Below the pieces are notes generated by a model, which made no database searches, was not told the origin of the DNA, and was given only the letters and a program-made list of their open reading frames with translations. Made by a program: the position numbers and the translations under genes. Shown here one piece after another: positions 10,827 to 22,787 of a stretch of DNA of 64,000 bases (positions are counted from its first letter, which is position 1; every line of letters starts with the position of its first letter). This DNA comes from Rhynchonema sp. JSB1_4 (taxonomy: Eukaryota > Nematoda > Chromadorea > Monhysterida > Xyalidae), in the NCBI GenBank assembly GCA_030248065.1, contig JASAMV010002578.1, positions 1 to 64,000 of the forward strand, written 5' to 3'.

Positions 10827-13800
10827 TTCGCCAAATATTGTCAGGTGAACAGAATATTGGTTGTGCAACAAGCAAAACTCACCCATTGCTTATATTGGTT
10901 GTGCTGAGAAGTGGAAATGAAACAACGACCCAGTTGAAGCGGAAGAAGATCAAAAGTTGTTTGCCGATTGACCACCGATGCGAAACGGTCACATGACGGC
11001 GTCTCTTTGACGCACTGTTTTGTCTGGGAGAATCACGTTTACTTCAAGAATCGTGAGAATTTGTGTCCGCTTTTTTAACAAAAAAATCAATGATTATTAT
11101 TTCTGGTTTTCAACACGACTGAGATTACAAACACTATACCGCTGTGATTTTGGCCCGCTTCTTTGTATAACTTTGCCAGTCTCAACAGAATAAGCAAGAT
11201 GATTTGTCAGCAGAATTAACAAGATGGTTAATCTCGGTATCATTTATAGTACTGTACCTGCATTTCTGATTTTAAGGATTCGCAAGTGTTGGTTCATATT
11301 TTCATTTCATGGAACATGAGCTCAGTTGTCAACATACGGATTGCTACTTCAAAAAATTGTGACATTCTGACTTGCTAAAACAATTGATCAAAAGTTGGGA
11401 ATTATTAAGTCGCACAGGTGGCAACATTGCATTGTTAAAAATCAGCAGACAGTCAATTTTAACATTGATAAAAACTGATGATAATAATAAAGTTTAAAAT
11501 TACAGGAACACTGTGTATTTTTGTACCCTATGAGAAACTAACAAAAGCTATTGTATAACGCAACGGCAATAGATATACATAGCACAGCATGCTGAAATTT
11601 AATGGTGTAATTAATCGTAAAAATAATCGAATTGAAATCGTGAAGGATAATAATTTATCAACATTTTATAGATCTCCACCAGCTAGCAAAACAGGACATT
11701 TTATTTGACGACCACGCACCGCTGTGTTGTAAACTGGTGATTGATAGAGTTTCATTTTCTTAACAGTAATAGACGCAAGTAGCATTAACATATTCATTGA
11801 TCCAGAAGAACATGTTCCCGAATGAGAGATCCGAGGTTTATTTTTTCCTGAGATTCGTATACGAAGCCTGGACCCGCAATCCGAAACCTGAAATAAATTT
11901 GTTTATGTCTGTGGTTCGGACTCTGAAAAAAAACTCGAAACCCGAATCACAAAGCGAGCTAGTCGACAATGTTTCCGTCTTGGTACTAATAAATGGTTGA
12001 CGTGAGTAATTAATTATCTGTTGAAACTTTTTCCAATATCTCGTTTTGTGTTTCGGGGTTTGAAAAAAAAACAGAAACTCAAAACACGGACATAGAAAAG
12101 TTTTTTTCGGGTTTCGGTCTATCTGGCCGAGCCCAAAAAATATGCTATTGTGCTTCCCTTTTTTCGTGTCGCGTCACATTTGTGACCTAGCAAATTTAAT
12201 TCTTTGAAACTGGTCGGCTAACATTGCAAAACGAAGCATGGGAAAAGATTGTCAGACTAGCATTCCAAACGACGAAAGTGTCCGTAAGACTTGCACATTA
12301 TATAAATATACAACGTAAAAATATTCATCTTTCAACTTTTTAGTTTTATCAAACTAAAGACGATGTCTGCGCTTGGCATGGTTGTGAAAACTGATCGCAA
12401 GTAAACGCTTGCTCATATCCGAATGCTGGCTTGTTCGACGTTCGTGTTGTGTACATCTCTGAAAAACAAATCAAGTAGCACACATTTTACTCAGCTTGTC
12501 AAGTCAGTCACAGTCAGTTCAAAATAAAGTCTCATGTTCACAGTCAGAGGTCAATAACGCACGGCCACGCAGGATGGATGCCGTCAGTGCAAGGTACTAC
12601 ATAACTATAAATTGCTTCGGAAGTTAAAGACCTTTGGTTTATTAAACCATTGATGATAGTTGCTATGACAAATTCTGTCCTTTTTTTAACCATTAGCAAC
12701 AGTTGGGATACCTTTTAGTTGGGCAGCATAATTCTTTTCTCTGAAACTGTTTTGAATTTAAAGAGATTAGGTTTCTCCAAACGTTATCCTTCAAAGTGGC
12801 AAGGGATGTCGTTGTGAACCAAAAAACGCGTATGTTCTTGTGTGTATGAATTCATGTCAGCTCACTAAAAGACCCACTTTGACGTTTGCGGGCATGTTGT
12901 TGTGAACCTATAACGACACACAGAATCATCTTTAAGAGTGACGTCCCAGATTGACTCATTCAATCAGACTAATGTCCGTTTTCAATGTCTCTGACTTGCT
13001 TAATTCAAAAGTCGGAAGCAATCAAAGACATTTTTTCCTCTTTAGACTGTTTGAACTGACTTCTTCGGCCTGACTTCTTGCGCTGGTGACGTCGTCATGG
13101 TCCTGGTGCTGGTGACGCAGACCTGGTCTTTTGAATGCATTTGCCTTGAAGGTTGAAATGATAATAACCGCTCGCAACCGGCCAAGACCACAGTATTTGA
13201 GTTGAAGCTCTGAAAGGTGAAGAAAGAAGCGCTTGACTATGTGCGTAGGAAAGGATCAAGTAACAAAAACCAACCTTTGGTCCACACCAAGATTGCGGCA
13301 CAATCTAATCAAATAAATATTAGAAAGGTCCAACAATGGACATTTAAAGTTAGCATGCTAAAATTGGACTTGTTGAAGACAGCCTTGCGTGATACAAAAT
13401 AATTAAAAACCAGTGTTTTGATAAATTCAGGTGATGTGCATTGGTATGAAAGATACATCAGGTGTGCGAAAGCTCAAAATGATGTAAAGAGAAACTACGC
13501 CAACATGAGCTCGATTTCGCAGCTGGCAGAATGGTGAAACATTCATACATACTTGGCAGCTGATTTGGGGGAAGTTACGAGTTGAAGAATACAAAATGGG
13601 GCATGATGATTTTCTCTTTCTATTCATTTTGAAAACACACCACCTTCGAAATGGGGCTCGTGTTGGTGTAGTTTGCCTTCATGCATATATAAATATATTC
13701 AAAGCTGATTGGTGGTGCTAGTGTGATGTCTTTCTCTTTCTGTGGCTTTTGTTCAGTTTAAGGAGTGATAATGCGAAATTTATACGATTTACGAAATACG

Positions 13801-14866
13801 ATTTCGTAAAAACGTAGTCGTGATACCCACGGCTCTATGGCTCATCAAGTCTCACACAGAGCGATAATCCAACTCGCTTGAAAACGATGACGATTTTGTG
13901 TGTTTCATCTGTGAACTGATCCCGCAGCGCATGCTCGCTTTTTACTCCTATACCTAAATCACTGGCTGGTTGCTTCTTATGCGAACTTTCTTATATTTCA
14001 ACCACAAAGATTGACTCAATTTATTTTTGGACGCACTGCTTCTTTGGGCTTGTTGTCACGCACTTCTAATTGGATATCTGACTGCCATTAAGTCCAGGTC
14101 AGCTTGTCCCTTTGTTACCCGAATTGTCTCCCGGGTGCCAACGTCTGGCTGGTGAAGAAGAACAAGACAATCAGTCAATCTGACTGTGGATGTGTAACCA
14201 CAAACACATTTTTGAAATAAAAATGGCACAATCAACGTTAGAGTCGTTTCGTTTCGATTATGCCACTCGCCATATCGAAAAAAACATGAGACGAACGTGC
14301 AATATGCTTTCTTTCTGTAACTGTGAAATGGGTAGCATCGTGCTTTATCTGACTTTGCAATCTCATTTTCCCTCTTCACATTGTATTGACGCACTGCAAG
14401 AGTGCACAAATTGTGGTGGCTTTTTGGTGAGTGCATGTGCTTTTGCAGATTTTAGGAAAGATGTTTTTCGGTAGTTCATTTGTCGCACAAATTTGAGTAG
14501 TTCATCTGAGGAAATCCACCAGACCCATCACTCTAAAATGATGTAAAATTTGACTTTAAAGCGTGAGTCTCTGCGCTTTATTAGCCGTCCTTTGGATTCA
14601 AGGGGGATACAGTGAATGTCGATTGGATATTAATAACAAAAGGCGCTAATAGTGTTGATGGCGTCATTCAACTGCATGGCAGTGCTCACTACTTCACTGA
14701 AGCTGTTCTCTGCTGGCAGCATTGAACAAATGAACATGTAGTGCAAAGTGAGGACAACGCGAATTCTTTGTCCCCGGTCGCAGGAACAGTAAAAGAATGT
14801 AAGATAAAAGCCAAGCTACTACTGCAAAATAGGGACGCGTGCTCTGCGCGCTCACCAGGAATAGTA
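10827..14866. other. intergenic, no gene recognised
   Basis: About 4 kb of AT-rich sequence. Open frames are short and lack splice-site support or domain motifs. A stretch near 11840-11960 carries a CCGAAACCTGAAA-type repeat that has a loose counterpart near 24600. Confidence 0.4.
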
Positions 14867-15546
14867 TCACGCGGCCAGCAGCAAGCCAGCACAAGCGAGA
14901 TTGGCAGCCAGGAAAGCGCTGATTGGCTGTTGTCGGAGTGCGAGGGAAGCAAGAGCAGTTAGTGTAACCATGTAACTCGTGACATCTGCCTCCCCCAAAA
15001 TCTGGTCGAAGTCTTGTGGATCTAAACTGACAAACAGGCTAGCCGTAAGGCATGGTAATCGATAAATGCAATCATCAACGTAGGCAAAGTAAAGCAATAA
15101 TAAAGATAAGAAAGGTGAAAAAAGCAACAATAAAAAAGGTGAAAGAACAAATAGTACGAGGTAATAGGTATGCAACAATAGCATAGAGATCGAAGCGCTG
15201 AAAATGGATACAAAAGCCAGGTGAAGATCACCAACACCAACCACGAGAAAAAATACAGAGTGGCAGAAAAAATGTAAAAAATATAGCACAACAGTGAGTG
15301 GCAAAGCTTCCTCGGGAGTGATGTAAATGTGTGCTTGTGGTGTGCACCATGGTGTGTACATAGACATACTGTAATATGTACACTAACGAAGTGTATACAC
15401 ATGTAGTCATGTCTGTGGGAACTTGTTCGTGCAATTGTTTGCAATATGCCATCCTTCCGGACAATTTCCATGCGCCTTTTCCTGGCATGGATGGCGGCAT
15501 CTAAACGAAAATCGCTCGGATCGAACCCGTCAAACAAATTCATCAT
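14867..15546 (-). CDS. possible two-exon small protein with C-terminal hydrophobic segment
   Basis: Exon 15546-15423 (MMNLFDGFDPSDFRLDAAIH...) ends in phase 1 before a GT, and exon 15021-14867 begins after TTTAG in matching phase (PQDFDQILGEADVTSYMV...). The joined frame is 92 residues with a basic middle (ARKRRMEIVRKDG) and a hydrophobic Ala/Leu-rich C-terminus that could be a membrane anchor. The donor (AA/GTTCCC) is weak, an upstream exon is possible because AATTCAG precedes the ATG, and no family is recognised. Treat as tentative. Confidence 0.3.
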
Positions 15547-17109
15547 GCTGAATTTGATGTCCTGCCTGTCAATTCACGTTTTCCAAAGTGGTGAGCCAGG
15601 ACATCTCTTTTATCCGAGTGGTCGTCATACAGTATGTGGGTGGATGCAACAGGTCGTAAACATCAGCCAATGAATTTAGCTGTTCCCACTGTGCCACACA
15701 CACACCGACCACTCGACCTGGTCACAGCGACTGAGGCAACGTCACTGGTACCGTCATGCACTGTACATCGCTAAATCATCTTGAAAGTGGTGAATAATAA
15801 CTTTCACATTCGAGACCTTGATCTGAGAATTACGTAGTACTCTCAAACTAATGTTGTGACAGTTTTTATTGGTTAGACTTGCTGTTTTCTAAAATAATTA
15901 TTTTGCTGAATAACGTCCTATCGCCTACATAACTAATGTGTGTAATTTACAATATTTTCTAATAATTCGGTGAAAGTAGCGAAGTCAGCTTGTGCGGATC
16001 ACGTTGTCAAAGCGCACCTGTTGAACGTGGAACGCGAAGTGGGATCTCTGAAACAACAGGTGTAAAGCAAACGCGAATGGAATCGAGCAACAAAACACAA
16101 ACCAGTTGTTTGTCAATCCAGCAGCAGTGCAGTGCGAAAAGAAAAAAGGGCACAAATCCTAAGTTTTGGACTTTTGAAATTGGGGCCGGCTGTTGGGGCC
16201 CGGTCAATCGGGGCCTGAACAAGTCGTACAAGTAAACTTAAGCCTAACCTTGAAAGTAAACCACTAGTCGAGCCCCAATTGATCGGGGCCAGGTTGACCG
16301 GACCCGAATTGTAGGAGAAGAGTTACAGTACATATTGCTGCAAATACGGCGTGAGACCGTACTCGCTAAGTGTTACTATTTTGACCAAAAACTTGTTGTC
16401 AAAAACACGCTCGACAGTAATTCTGTGCTTTGGGTTTTGAAAACGTCGACTGAATGAACGTAGATAGACATGTAACAAAAGCACGAGAAATGATCGCAAA
16501 CAAGTCAACAATCGCTGCTTATTTTGTTTGTGGACCCTTTTATAGCATGAAAGCTGTAAAAAGGTAATTATGGGCAATCAGCGTCAGTCTTCTCTTTCTG
16601 AGCGATCATAGCACAAAGCGCAATTACCGGACTTTGGGGCTGCTCACTTGCGGTACATGCAGTACATAAGCGCATCACCTCCAGCTAAATATATTTTGGC
16701 GCGCGCTTTGAGCCGGTAATTGAACCCCAATTGAGTTTTTAAGGGGCGACAGCCATGAGAAAGCAATTATGTGCTTAGATTTGCTTGATGTGTGCTTCGA
16801 AGTTGAAAACAACAACCCTTGTGTGTGCAATGTTCAGTGATGCAAGGTGGGACATAAATAATAAACGAGACACAAATTAATTGTGAAAAAATATGCAAGT
16901 TTCCATATTTTATACAAAGTGATTGGAGCGAATCATAAAATAACAACAATCAGATAAATTTGAGGAAAATCTGCAAAGTAATCAATAAAATACAGCAGTA
17001 ATAAAAATGCAGAAATCAAAAAATCTCTGAGATCACGAATAAACCCTTCTCAACAGCTTGATCTTGGTGAAAAACGCCTGATAACAATTTTAAAAATTGT
17101 GTTACAAAA
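15547..17109. other. intergenic, no gene recognised
   Basis: AT-rich sequence. Near 16190-16310 a short inverted or repeated motif GGGGCCCGGTCAATCGGGGCC / GATCGGGGCCAGGTTGACCGG is visible. No supported gene. Confidence 0.4.
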
Positions 17110-17543
17110 TCATGAAAAATACAAATTACAAAAACCGATCAGAATCACAAATAGAAGCGAATTCAAATTAATGTTCAATTTTGATTGTCGATTTGAAAAA
17201 TTCACAATCGTAGCAGGTCGCACTGTTCTTTGTTCCTGGTTCGCAAGATGTTTCGGTGGCAAAGTGGTCAACTTCAGGGTCCACCCTTCGGTGGGGTCAG
17301 GCTTGGGCGTCGGTTGCTTGTGCCTTCTCCTGTGAGTATTTTGCGTCTCCTCTGGAGGAGGGTTATCATTTTGGGTCCCCCGTCTTCGAAGGCTGTCTTT
17401 GTCAGAACCCTTGTGTGGTCGGGAGTCCGATTGACCGCCCTTGCTGTGTGGATCGACCCTGTGCGAGGAAGGCGGTGCAGCTTCGGTACCCGATACGAAG
17501 CGACTTTCGGCCAGTTGAGCACACTCGCGAGGATAATAATCAC
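17110..17543 (-). CDS. 3' exon of a Pro/Arg-rich protein with a hydrophobic C-terminal tail
   Basis: After a good acceptor (TATATTTTTCAG) one frame stays open for 143 codons to a stop at 17110. It begins with YYPRECAQLAES, runs through a charged, Pro-rich region (KQPTPKPDPTEGW) and ends in a polar stretch followed by SLLFVILIGFCNLYFS. A terminal hydrophobic segment after a small/polar spacer is what a GPI-attachment signal or tail anchor looks like. The upstream exon must end in phase 1; a candidate coding stretch at about 17590-17735 (TCALTEISGIQPKLKIFLQK) does not splice in the right phase, so the 5' part is unresolved. A shorter alternative frame through the same exon ends at 17274. Confidence 0.4.
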
Positions 17544-17742
17544 CTGAAAAATATAGACACGTGATTGACAGGTGTCAGTGAAGCATCAGCCAACCCGGGT
17601 ACTCTGAGAAGCTTGGTGATCAATTCGATCTGGTCTTGCCTTGGTAGCAGCTGGACTTTTTGCAAAAATATTTTTAGTTTGGGTTGGATGCCACTAATTT
17701 CGGTCAGAGCGCAAGTCGCTCCCAGACATCGAATAAAGAAAT

Positions 17743-17748
17743 TTTATT
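17743..17748 (-). terminator. AATAAA poly(A) signal of the 17790-18103 gene
   Basis: AATAAA on the minus strand, 42 nt after the stop codon of the upstream gene model. Confidence 0.5.
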
Positions 17749-17789
17749 GAACTACATAATGTGGAAAAAATAGCGGCATAAATAAGTTT

Positions 17790-18103
17790 CTAAACATCAA
17801 TAGGCATAAAAGGCATATAACCAAGGGACGGAACAGCGAAAGCCTGAGGACCGATCACCTGGTTCGATATGAGCCTGGTTACACTGCACAAAGGAATGTT
17901 GTTGGGGACATTAAAGCTGCAGCTACACCCTAAAAATGTTAAAAAAATAATAATGAAGAGAAGAAACCATAATGCGAGGCGAACCCGTTAGATTCATCGA
18001 TTCGGCAAGTTCCTTGAGACTCGCAAATGTGAACTGCGTGAATTGACGTCTGAACGCAGCTGCCGTTTGATCGCACAGATGCGCCATCGTGTCTGTCTCA
18101 CAT
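17790..18103 (-). CDS. 3' part of a secreted-type cysteine-rich protein
   Basis: Exons 18103-17985 and 17929-17790 join in phase 1 to CETDTMAHLCDQTAAAFRRQ..., MNLTGCSCSFNVPNN... and end with PFMPIDV and a stop. The spacing of cysteines and the amphipathic helical character resemble the genes at 20.2-22.8 kb, so this is probably a member of the same local family. The first exon given needs two bases from an upstream exon; a possible one ends near 18237 (donor CG/GTGCTC), but the signal-peptide exon was not found. Confidence 0.5.
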
Positions 18104-18339
18104 CTGAAATTGTGTCGAAGTTATTTTTTAATTTTTACCAAAAATATTTCTACAGAAACCATGGTGGTCAAATGAGGGCTGACTGGTATTTTTTTTGCAC
18201 GGCAATTAACCGGTAAGGCGCTTCTAAAAATTTGAGCACCGGCTGTTATCATGCCCATTGGACCTGGGGTACATACCTGTAGATGAACAAAGCAAAAAGA
18301 AGAATACAGAGGTTTGCAAAAGCTATATTGATTAGCGTG

Positions 18340-19140
18340 CACGCTTTTTCGCACGCTTTTGATTCAAATGGAAAATTGAAAAGGCGTTAGGTGCGCGCTT
18401 ATAGTGACACGCTAATGCGCTAACGCGCTAACGCGCAATAGCAAAAGGTTTGCATTCAAATGCGTTGGTCTGGGTGTTGGCAAATGGAATTTTTTTATTT
18501 CTTTGTTTTGAAAACGGCAACAATCGCTTTCAAGCTTCATTAAAACTTATTTTGATTCAAAAGAACATTTTCTAAATGTAAAATCTAGCTAGTCGCACAT
18601 GAAAATCATGCGTGCAATACAGTCTCTTGTGTGTCATGCATCACAATTACACCACCAAAAAGGATGCACAACACATAAGCAGATGAAAATGTGCTGCGCA
18701 AGTTTGCTTGCTGCTAATATCACGGCAGCCGAAATGTTTGCCTCAATGATTGATAGCGAAAAAAGATATGCTTCTGAGCATAAAATGGAGCAAAAATATT
18801 TAGTGAAGCAGAGGCTTTATTTCCTATGTTTTCACATTTTTCGGGTCGATAATGTTTTCAAATAAATTATAAACTTTAGAACACGCGCATCCAGTGTACG
18901 CGCAAAAAATTAGAACAGTCTAATGTGAAAAGCGCGTTAGCGTGCAGTAACGCGCAACGCGCTAATCAGCTTTGCATTGTGAATGAAAAGCGCGTTGCGC
19001 ATCTGCGCGTTAGGTGCGAGAAAGTTGCTCGCACGTAACGCGCTAAGCGTAATCAGCTTTTTCATTGTGAATGAAAAGCGTGCGCATCTCGCACGCTAAC
19101 GCGCTAAAGTAACGCGCTTGCATTGTGAATGCAGCCTTAG
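18340..19140. repeat. GC-rich tandem and inverted repeat, possible foldback element
   Basis: Clusters of ACGCGCTAACGCGC and GCGCGTTAGCGTGC lie near 18385-18445 and again at 18930-19140, in partly opposite orientation. The right cluster alternates with TTGCATTGTGAATG / TTTTCATTGTGAATGAAAAG and ends in CATTGTGAATGCAGCCTTAG, which is reminiscent of the end of the element at 28429-29385 (CATTGTGAAGACGGCC). Precise ends and a target duplication could not be fixed. Confidence 0.5.
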
Positions 19141-19204
19141 TCACGCTAGTAGTTGCTGATTATAAAGCGCAAATGTATTAAACACAACACAAGAAGCAGC
19201 AGCA

Positions 19205-19220
19205 CACACACACACACACA
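19205..19220. repeat. (AC)n microsatellite
   Basis: Short uninterrupted CA/AC run, visible directly, followed by imperfect AC-rich sequence. Confidence 0.85.
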
Positions 19221-19984
19221 GGAGGAGGCAGCCAGCACACACAAAAGGAGAAGAGGAATGAGAATGCAGCGTAGTTACATATGTAGTAAAGATGTGAAGG
19301 AGATTGGCGAAGGATGTCCGAGCGGTATAACGCGCAGCATGAAGATGAAAGGCCGCGGGTTCAAACATTCAGCGCGCAGCAACTTTGTTTTATTTTTATT
19401 AACTTTTAATGAATTTTGCGTAACATTTTTTAGTTTTTTCGTGTTTTTATTTGAGATTAATTATTAAGCAAGGTGCGGTTCGCAGTTTATGCGCTGTGAT
19501 GTCATTCATGATAAAATACCGACAAGATATCAACTTCTTAATTAAAATAGCTGTTGCTCTCTAACATTCGAAGCTTTTCCGCATTTATAATTTGACTTTG
19601 TGGGAAAGTTAAATAGTAGTTTTTAAGTAAATGAATCAAGATAGATGCGGCGGCAACACCAAAGAATTGGAGATGATGTTTGAAATTATTTCATTGCTGA
19701 AGTGAAGGGAAGGTTGATGGAAGTTATTCAAGCTTTGCTTGGTACTAAACAAAAGTGCATTTTAGAGATGCGCAATCAGTGCGCTATAATTGATGTACTA
19801 GGTGTAATAATACTGGGGTAAATTAAAAATAAATAATTGAAAGTTAATGTTCTAAAAATAGATGCTGTGGGGATGGTTAGTTTTGTTTAGTGGGGGTGAG
19901 AGCAGAAAGGTGTCTCTTGTTAAACATAGGAATGCAATTGGCTATGCACGATAACCACCGATTTATATCTACTCCTGTGTTTGG

Positions 19985-20158
19985 TTTTTTTTTTTCTTTT
20001 ACCAAACCCAGGCAAAAAACCCCAAAAAAACCCCCCAAAAACCAAAACCCCCCAACAAAAAAAAAATCTCCAACCCCACAAACCAAAAAAAAAACACAAA
20101 AAAAAAAAAAATAACAAAACACACAAAAAAAACACAACCCAACATCCCCCCCCCACAT
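19985..20158. repeat. A/C homopolymer-rich low-complexity tract
   Basis: Runs of A and C up to about 14 nt dominate. Any long frame through it (for example the Phe/Gly-rich minus-strand reading) is a compositional artefact. Such tracts are also error-prone in assemblies. Confidence 0.9.
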
Positions 20159-20243
20159 ATATCGTCAGCAGCCTATGATGGGAAAGCGTGTTGAATACAA
20201 ATAAATTTTTCTTCAAAAAATGTTCCATGCTTGAAGCGGAAAA

Positions 20244-21785
20244 CTAACAGTAGAACTGAACGAAAGCAATGCCTACGCGAAAATCATAACTAGAAAAAGC
20301 ACACTATTCAGCAATGACAAGAGTCAGCTGACGAGTGTTCAGTCCATACTTTAACCACATCATCAAACCAAGCCAAACTCTCAATACCAACTTTATATTA
20401 CACGCAGCATAGTCACACATTGTGGCCATGGCAGCGCGTTGTGCGTTGATGTTTCGCGTGTCGAAGGCACGTTGCAATTGGAGACTAGCGCTGATGAAGG
20501 ACGCATTTGAACCACACACTGGTTGACAGCTGAAAGGTTATTGCAAGGGTGCTGAAACATCAGACTGTGAATATTGGAACTCACAGTTCGTATCGCGATT
20601 GTTGTGCAAGTCGATATTTTTCGATTGGTAACCAGCCCCATCCTAACCAACATGCCGTCAATGGGCCTGATAACAACATTTTATTCGATTGAGCATTATG
20701 CGAGGTAGCAAATAAGCATTCCTAGAGCACCAAATTGCGTGCACCCTATTGTACCGCCGAAGAGTATGTTGTGAACTGCGTTCTCTACTCTCTACATTGT
20801 TCCAGCCAAAGTTCCCGAACCCCTCCCATTATACCCCACCTGTACTGCACGGTTGCAGCGAACTGTCGAGCGCATATCTGACTGTTCACAAAGTCCTTCA
20901 CGTGGTCACGACACAGAAATTGAACTGTAGCTGCGAAATGGGACTGTCGCTTATCCGGTGAATGTCTGCAAATTGGATATGATGTTTCAACAGATACCAA
21001 GCTAAAAGCTAAACTACCTAACTCTTAGAATAACCAACATTGAGCAATTGAGCATACAGCCAGTGGCCTTGTCCACCGCCCTACAGTACTGCTTCACTAT
21101 AACGGTATCAGCGATTTTATGGTCCAACAATAAAGTGGGACTGAGGTCGGGCAGGGGCTGGCCGAAAAGATTCATCATCGAATGAAGTAGACACGTTTGG
21201 TCGCACGTCATTGTAGGATTCATCGGGTCCCTGAAACAATTTCACATCACTGAGCAAACTTCTATGTTCGTAGGGCAAGAATGCTTAGGTAATGTAATTC
21301 ACAGAGTTATCCACGTTCAAAAATTGTTTTTTCAGTGATGTATGACAGCGACAAGTTTGCACCATTGAAGTTCCATAGGAATCGCATAACAAACAGGTGC
21401 AAAATATTTCTATTTTCGCTGTGGGTGGGTGGACTTGGAACGCGATCTTTTGTGCTTCGCTGGCAGGCCATCACACACACTGACGATAACCTGGTGCGCC
21501 GCTCGCCTGTGGAAACTAATGGAAGCGAGCACCTGTATGCACAAAGTTCTCATCTTCGCGAATCAAAACACACTGGTGTCACTGAACTGCAATATATGTA
21601 CCTCCAATGGGCATGATAACAACAATGAAAAGCCATAACTCCAAAATTTTCAAGAATTATTCTGAAGGAAGAACCACCCACTGTCGTATTCCACGTGCTG
21701 CCCTTCTTCTGTGGTACACCCACTCTTCAATCGGATGTCCATTAGCGCATGCCAACAGTGTGATAATGAGAAATTTTGTCACCAT
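20244..21785 (-). CDS. secreted cysteine-rich protein (215 aa)
   Basis: Six exons (21785-21682, 21532-21491, 21230-21039, 20965-20840, 20529-20392, 20289-20244) join with all internal phases equal to 2, giving 215 residues. Residues 1-17 are a signal peptide (MVTKFLIITLLACANG). The mature part has about thirteen cysteines in a pattern of CxxxC pairs separated by amphipathic helices: TCDQTC, QYC...GCMLNC, FLCRDHVKDF, ICARQF, SCQPVC, MCDYAAC, ending FYC. The overall look resembles nematode secreted domains of the CPG4/DUF19 type, but this is a resemblance in spacing only. Function unknown; likely extracellular. The first ATG is only 58 nt past the stop of the neighbouring gene on the same strand. 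The final 46-nt exon is the least certain part. Confidence 0.65.
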
Positions 21786-21798
21786 GACTTTTTCAAAT

Positions 21799-21804
21799 TT
21801 TATT
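21799..21804 (-). terminator. AATAAA between two closely spaced genes
   Basis: Minus-strand AATAAA about 40 nt after the stop at 21844 and only about 14 nt before the ATG at 21785. If it is used, the upstream transcript ends inside the downstream gene. Confidence 0.5.
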
Positions 21805-21843
21805 TTTTTCGATATGTCATGTGTTGCGGTGCATTTCAGCGCT

Positions 21844-22787
21844 TCACGAGGAAGTAAACCATGGTATGTTGCAAGATAATTGATGATAATTCAAGTCTGA
21901 AAAAGTGTTCCGAATCGCAAATTGAAACCGGATGACGAGGTTCCCTGTGAGCACTTTGAATGTTTTCAAGCTTCAGGGCATAGAGCCAATCCCATATACC
22001 TACTGAGTTCATATCAGTCCACATGCACATAGGCCGCTCAGACGAAATCCGGTCAGCGGAAATCACCAATTTTTGCATTTCGGTCCGCCTGGGTTGCGAG
22101 AATTGTGCGCCGGACCATTTTTTGTGCAGTTCCGAAACTTTCACGCAGCGCTCAGAGATTGGAGCTTGAGGTACTGTAGGTATGTACAGCAGGTATGCAT
22201 GTAGTCGAAAAAACGCAACAAAAAGTAAAGTGTTCCACAAACTTGTTCCTGGACTTGGACCTGACCGTCTCTTTGAGCGCAGAGCTTTCTATACATATGT
22301 ACATATCTGGTGGAACTTTGAGAGGACGTTTCTCACAAATAATAGCCATGGTCTGGATATGGAAGCATGTTTGGAGCACAACGATACTTGTGCCTAAGAT
22401 GGGCTTTATCATGATCAGATAAGCGGTATCGGGATGGTGCTACTATGAGCAAGATCCTTTTGTGCTATCGTTTTAGTGGTGTATGCCCAAAATGAGACTG
22501 ATTATTGCAACACCACCGAATACACGGGTACGAAAACGATCACTCCTGATTTATCACCCAGCAGTGAATGGCACACAAAACATTGTGCCGTATTTGTGTT
22601 GCCGCAGGACAGCTTGTGAACTTTTACGATACGATTTAGCATAGTGGACACGCATTGCGTCAGATCTGTGGATGCAGTTTCGGTCCATAATGCCAGACTG
22701 CAATCGCACCCCGGGCCTTGTCAATGACAAAAGCGCCCGCGGTCACCGCCACAATAAATCACAAATAATAACCAAAAAATGCTTCAT
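21844..22787 (-). CDS. secreted cysteine-rich protein (133 aa)
   Basis: Four exons (22787-22753, 22697-22558, 22173-22000, 21896-21844) join in phases 2, 1 and 1 to 133 residues. The N-terminus MKHFLVIICDLFLALWTETA is a convincing signal peptide, split by a 55-nt intron. The mature chain carries TQCVSTML, LSCGNTNTAQCFVC, ERCVKVSELHKKW, PMCMWTDMN and ends LSCNIPWFTSS. It shares the helical CxnC layout of the downstream 215-residue gene and lies directly head-to-tail with it, so the two are probably old tandem relatives. No enzyme motif is visible; function unknown. Confidence 0.6.

Noticed and set aside
14867..15546. Long overlapping minus-strand frames rich in Phe/Tyr/Cys/Leu
   Set aside because: The single-frame readings through 15022-15423 are compositional; only the two end segments with matching splice phases were kept as a weak gene.
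19310..19375. tRNA-Leu/Ser-like fragment (TGTCCGAGCGGT ... GGGTTCAAAC)
   Set aside because: A and B boxes are imperfect, no acceptor stem could be paired and no anticodon arm was found; at best a tRNA-derived relic.
19877..20228. Minus-strand Phe/Gly/Trp-rich frames
   Set aside because: They translate A/C homopolymers and are not protein-like.
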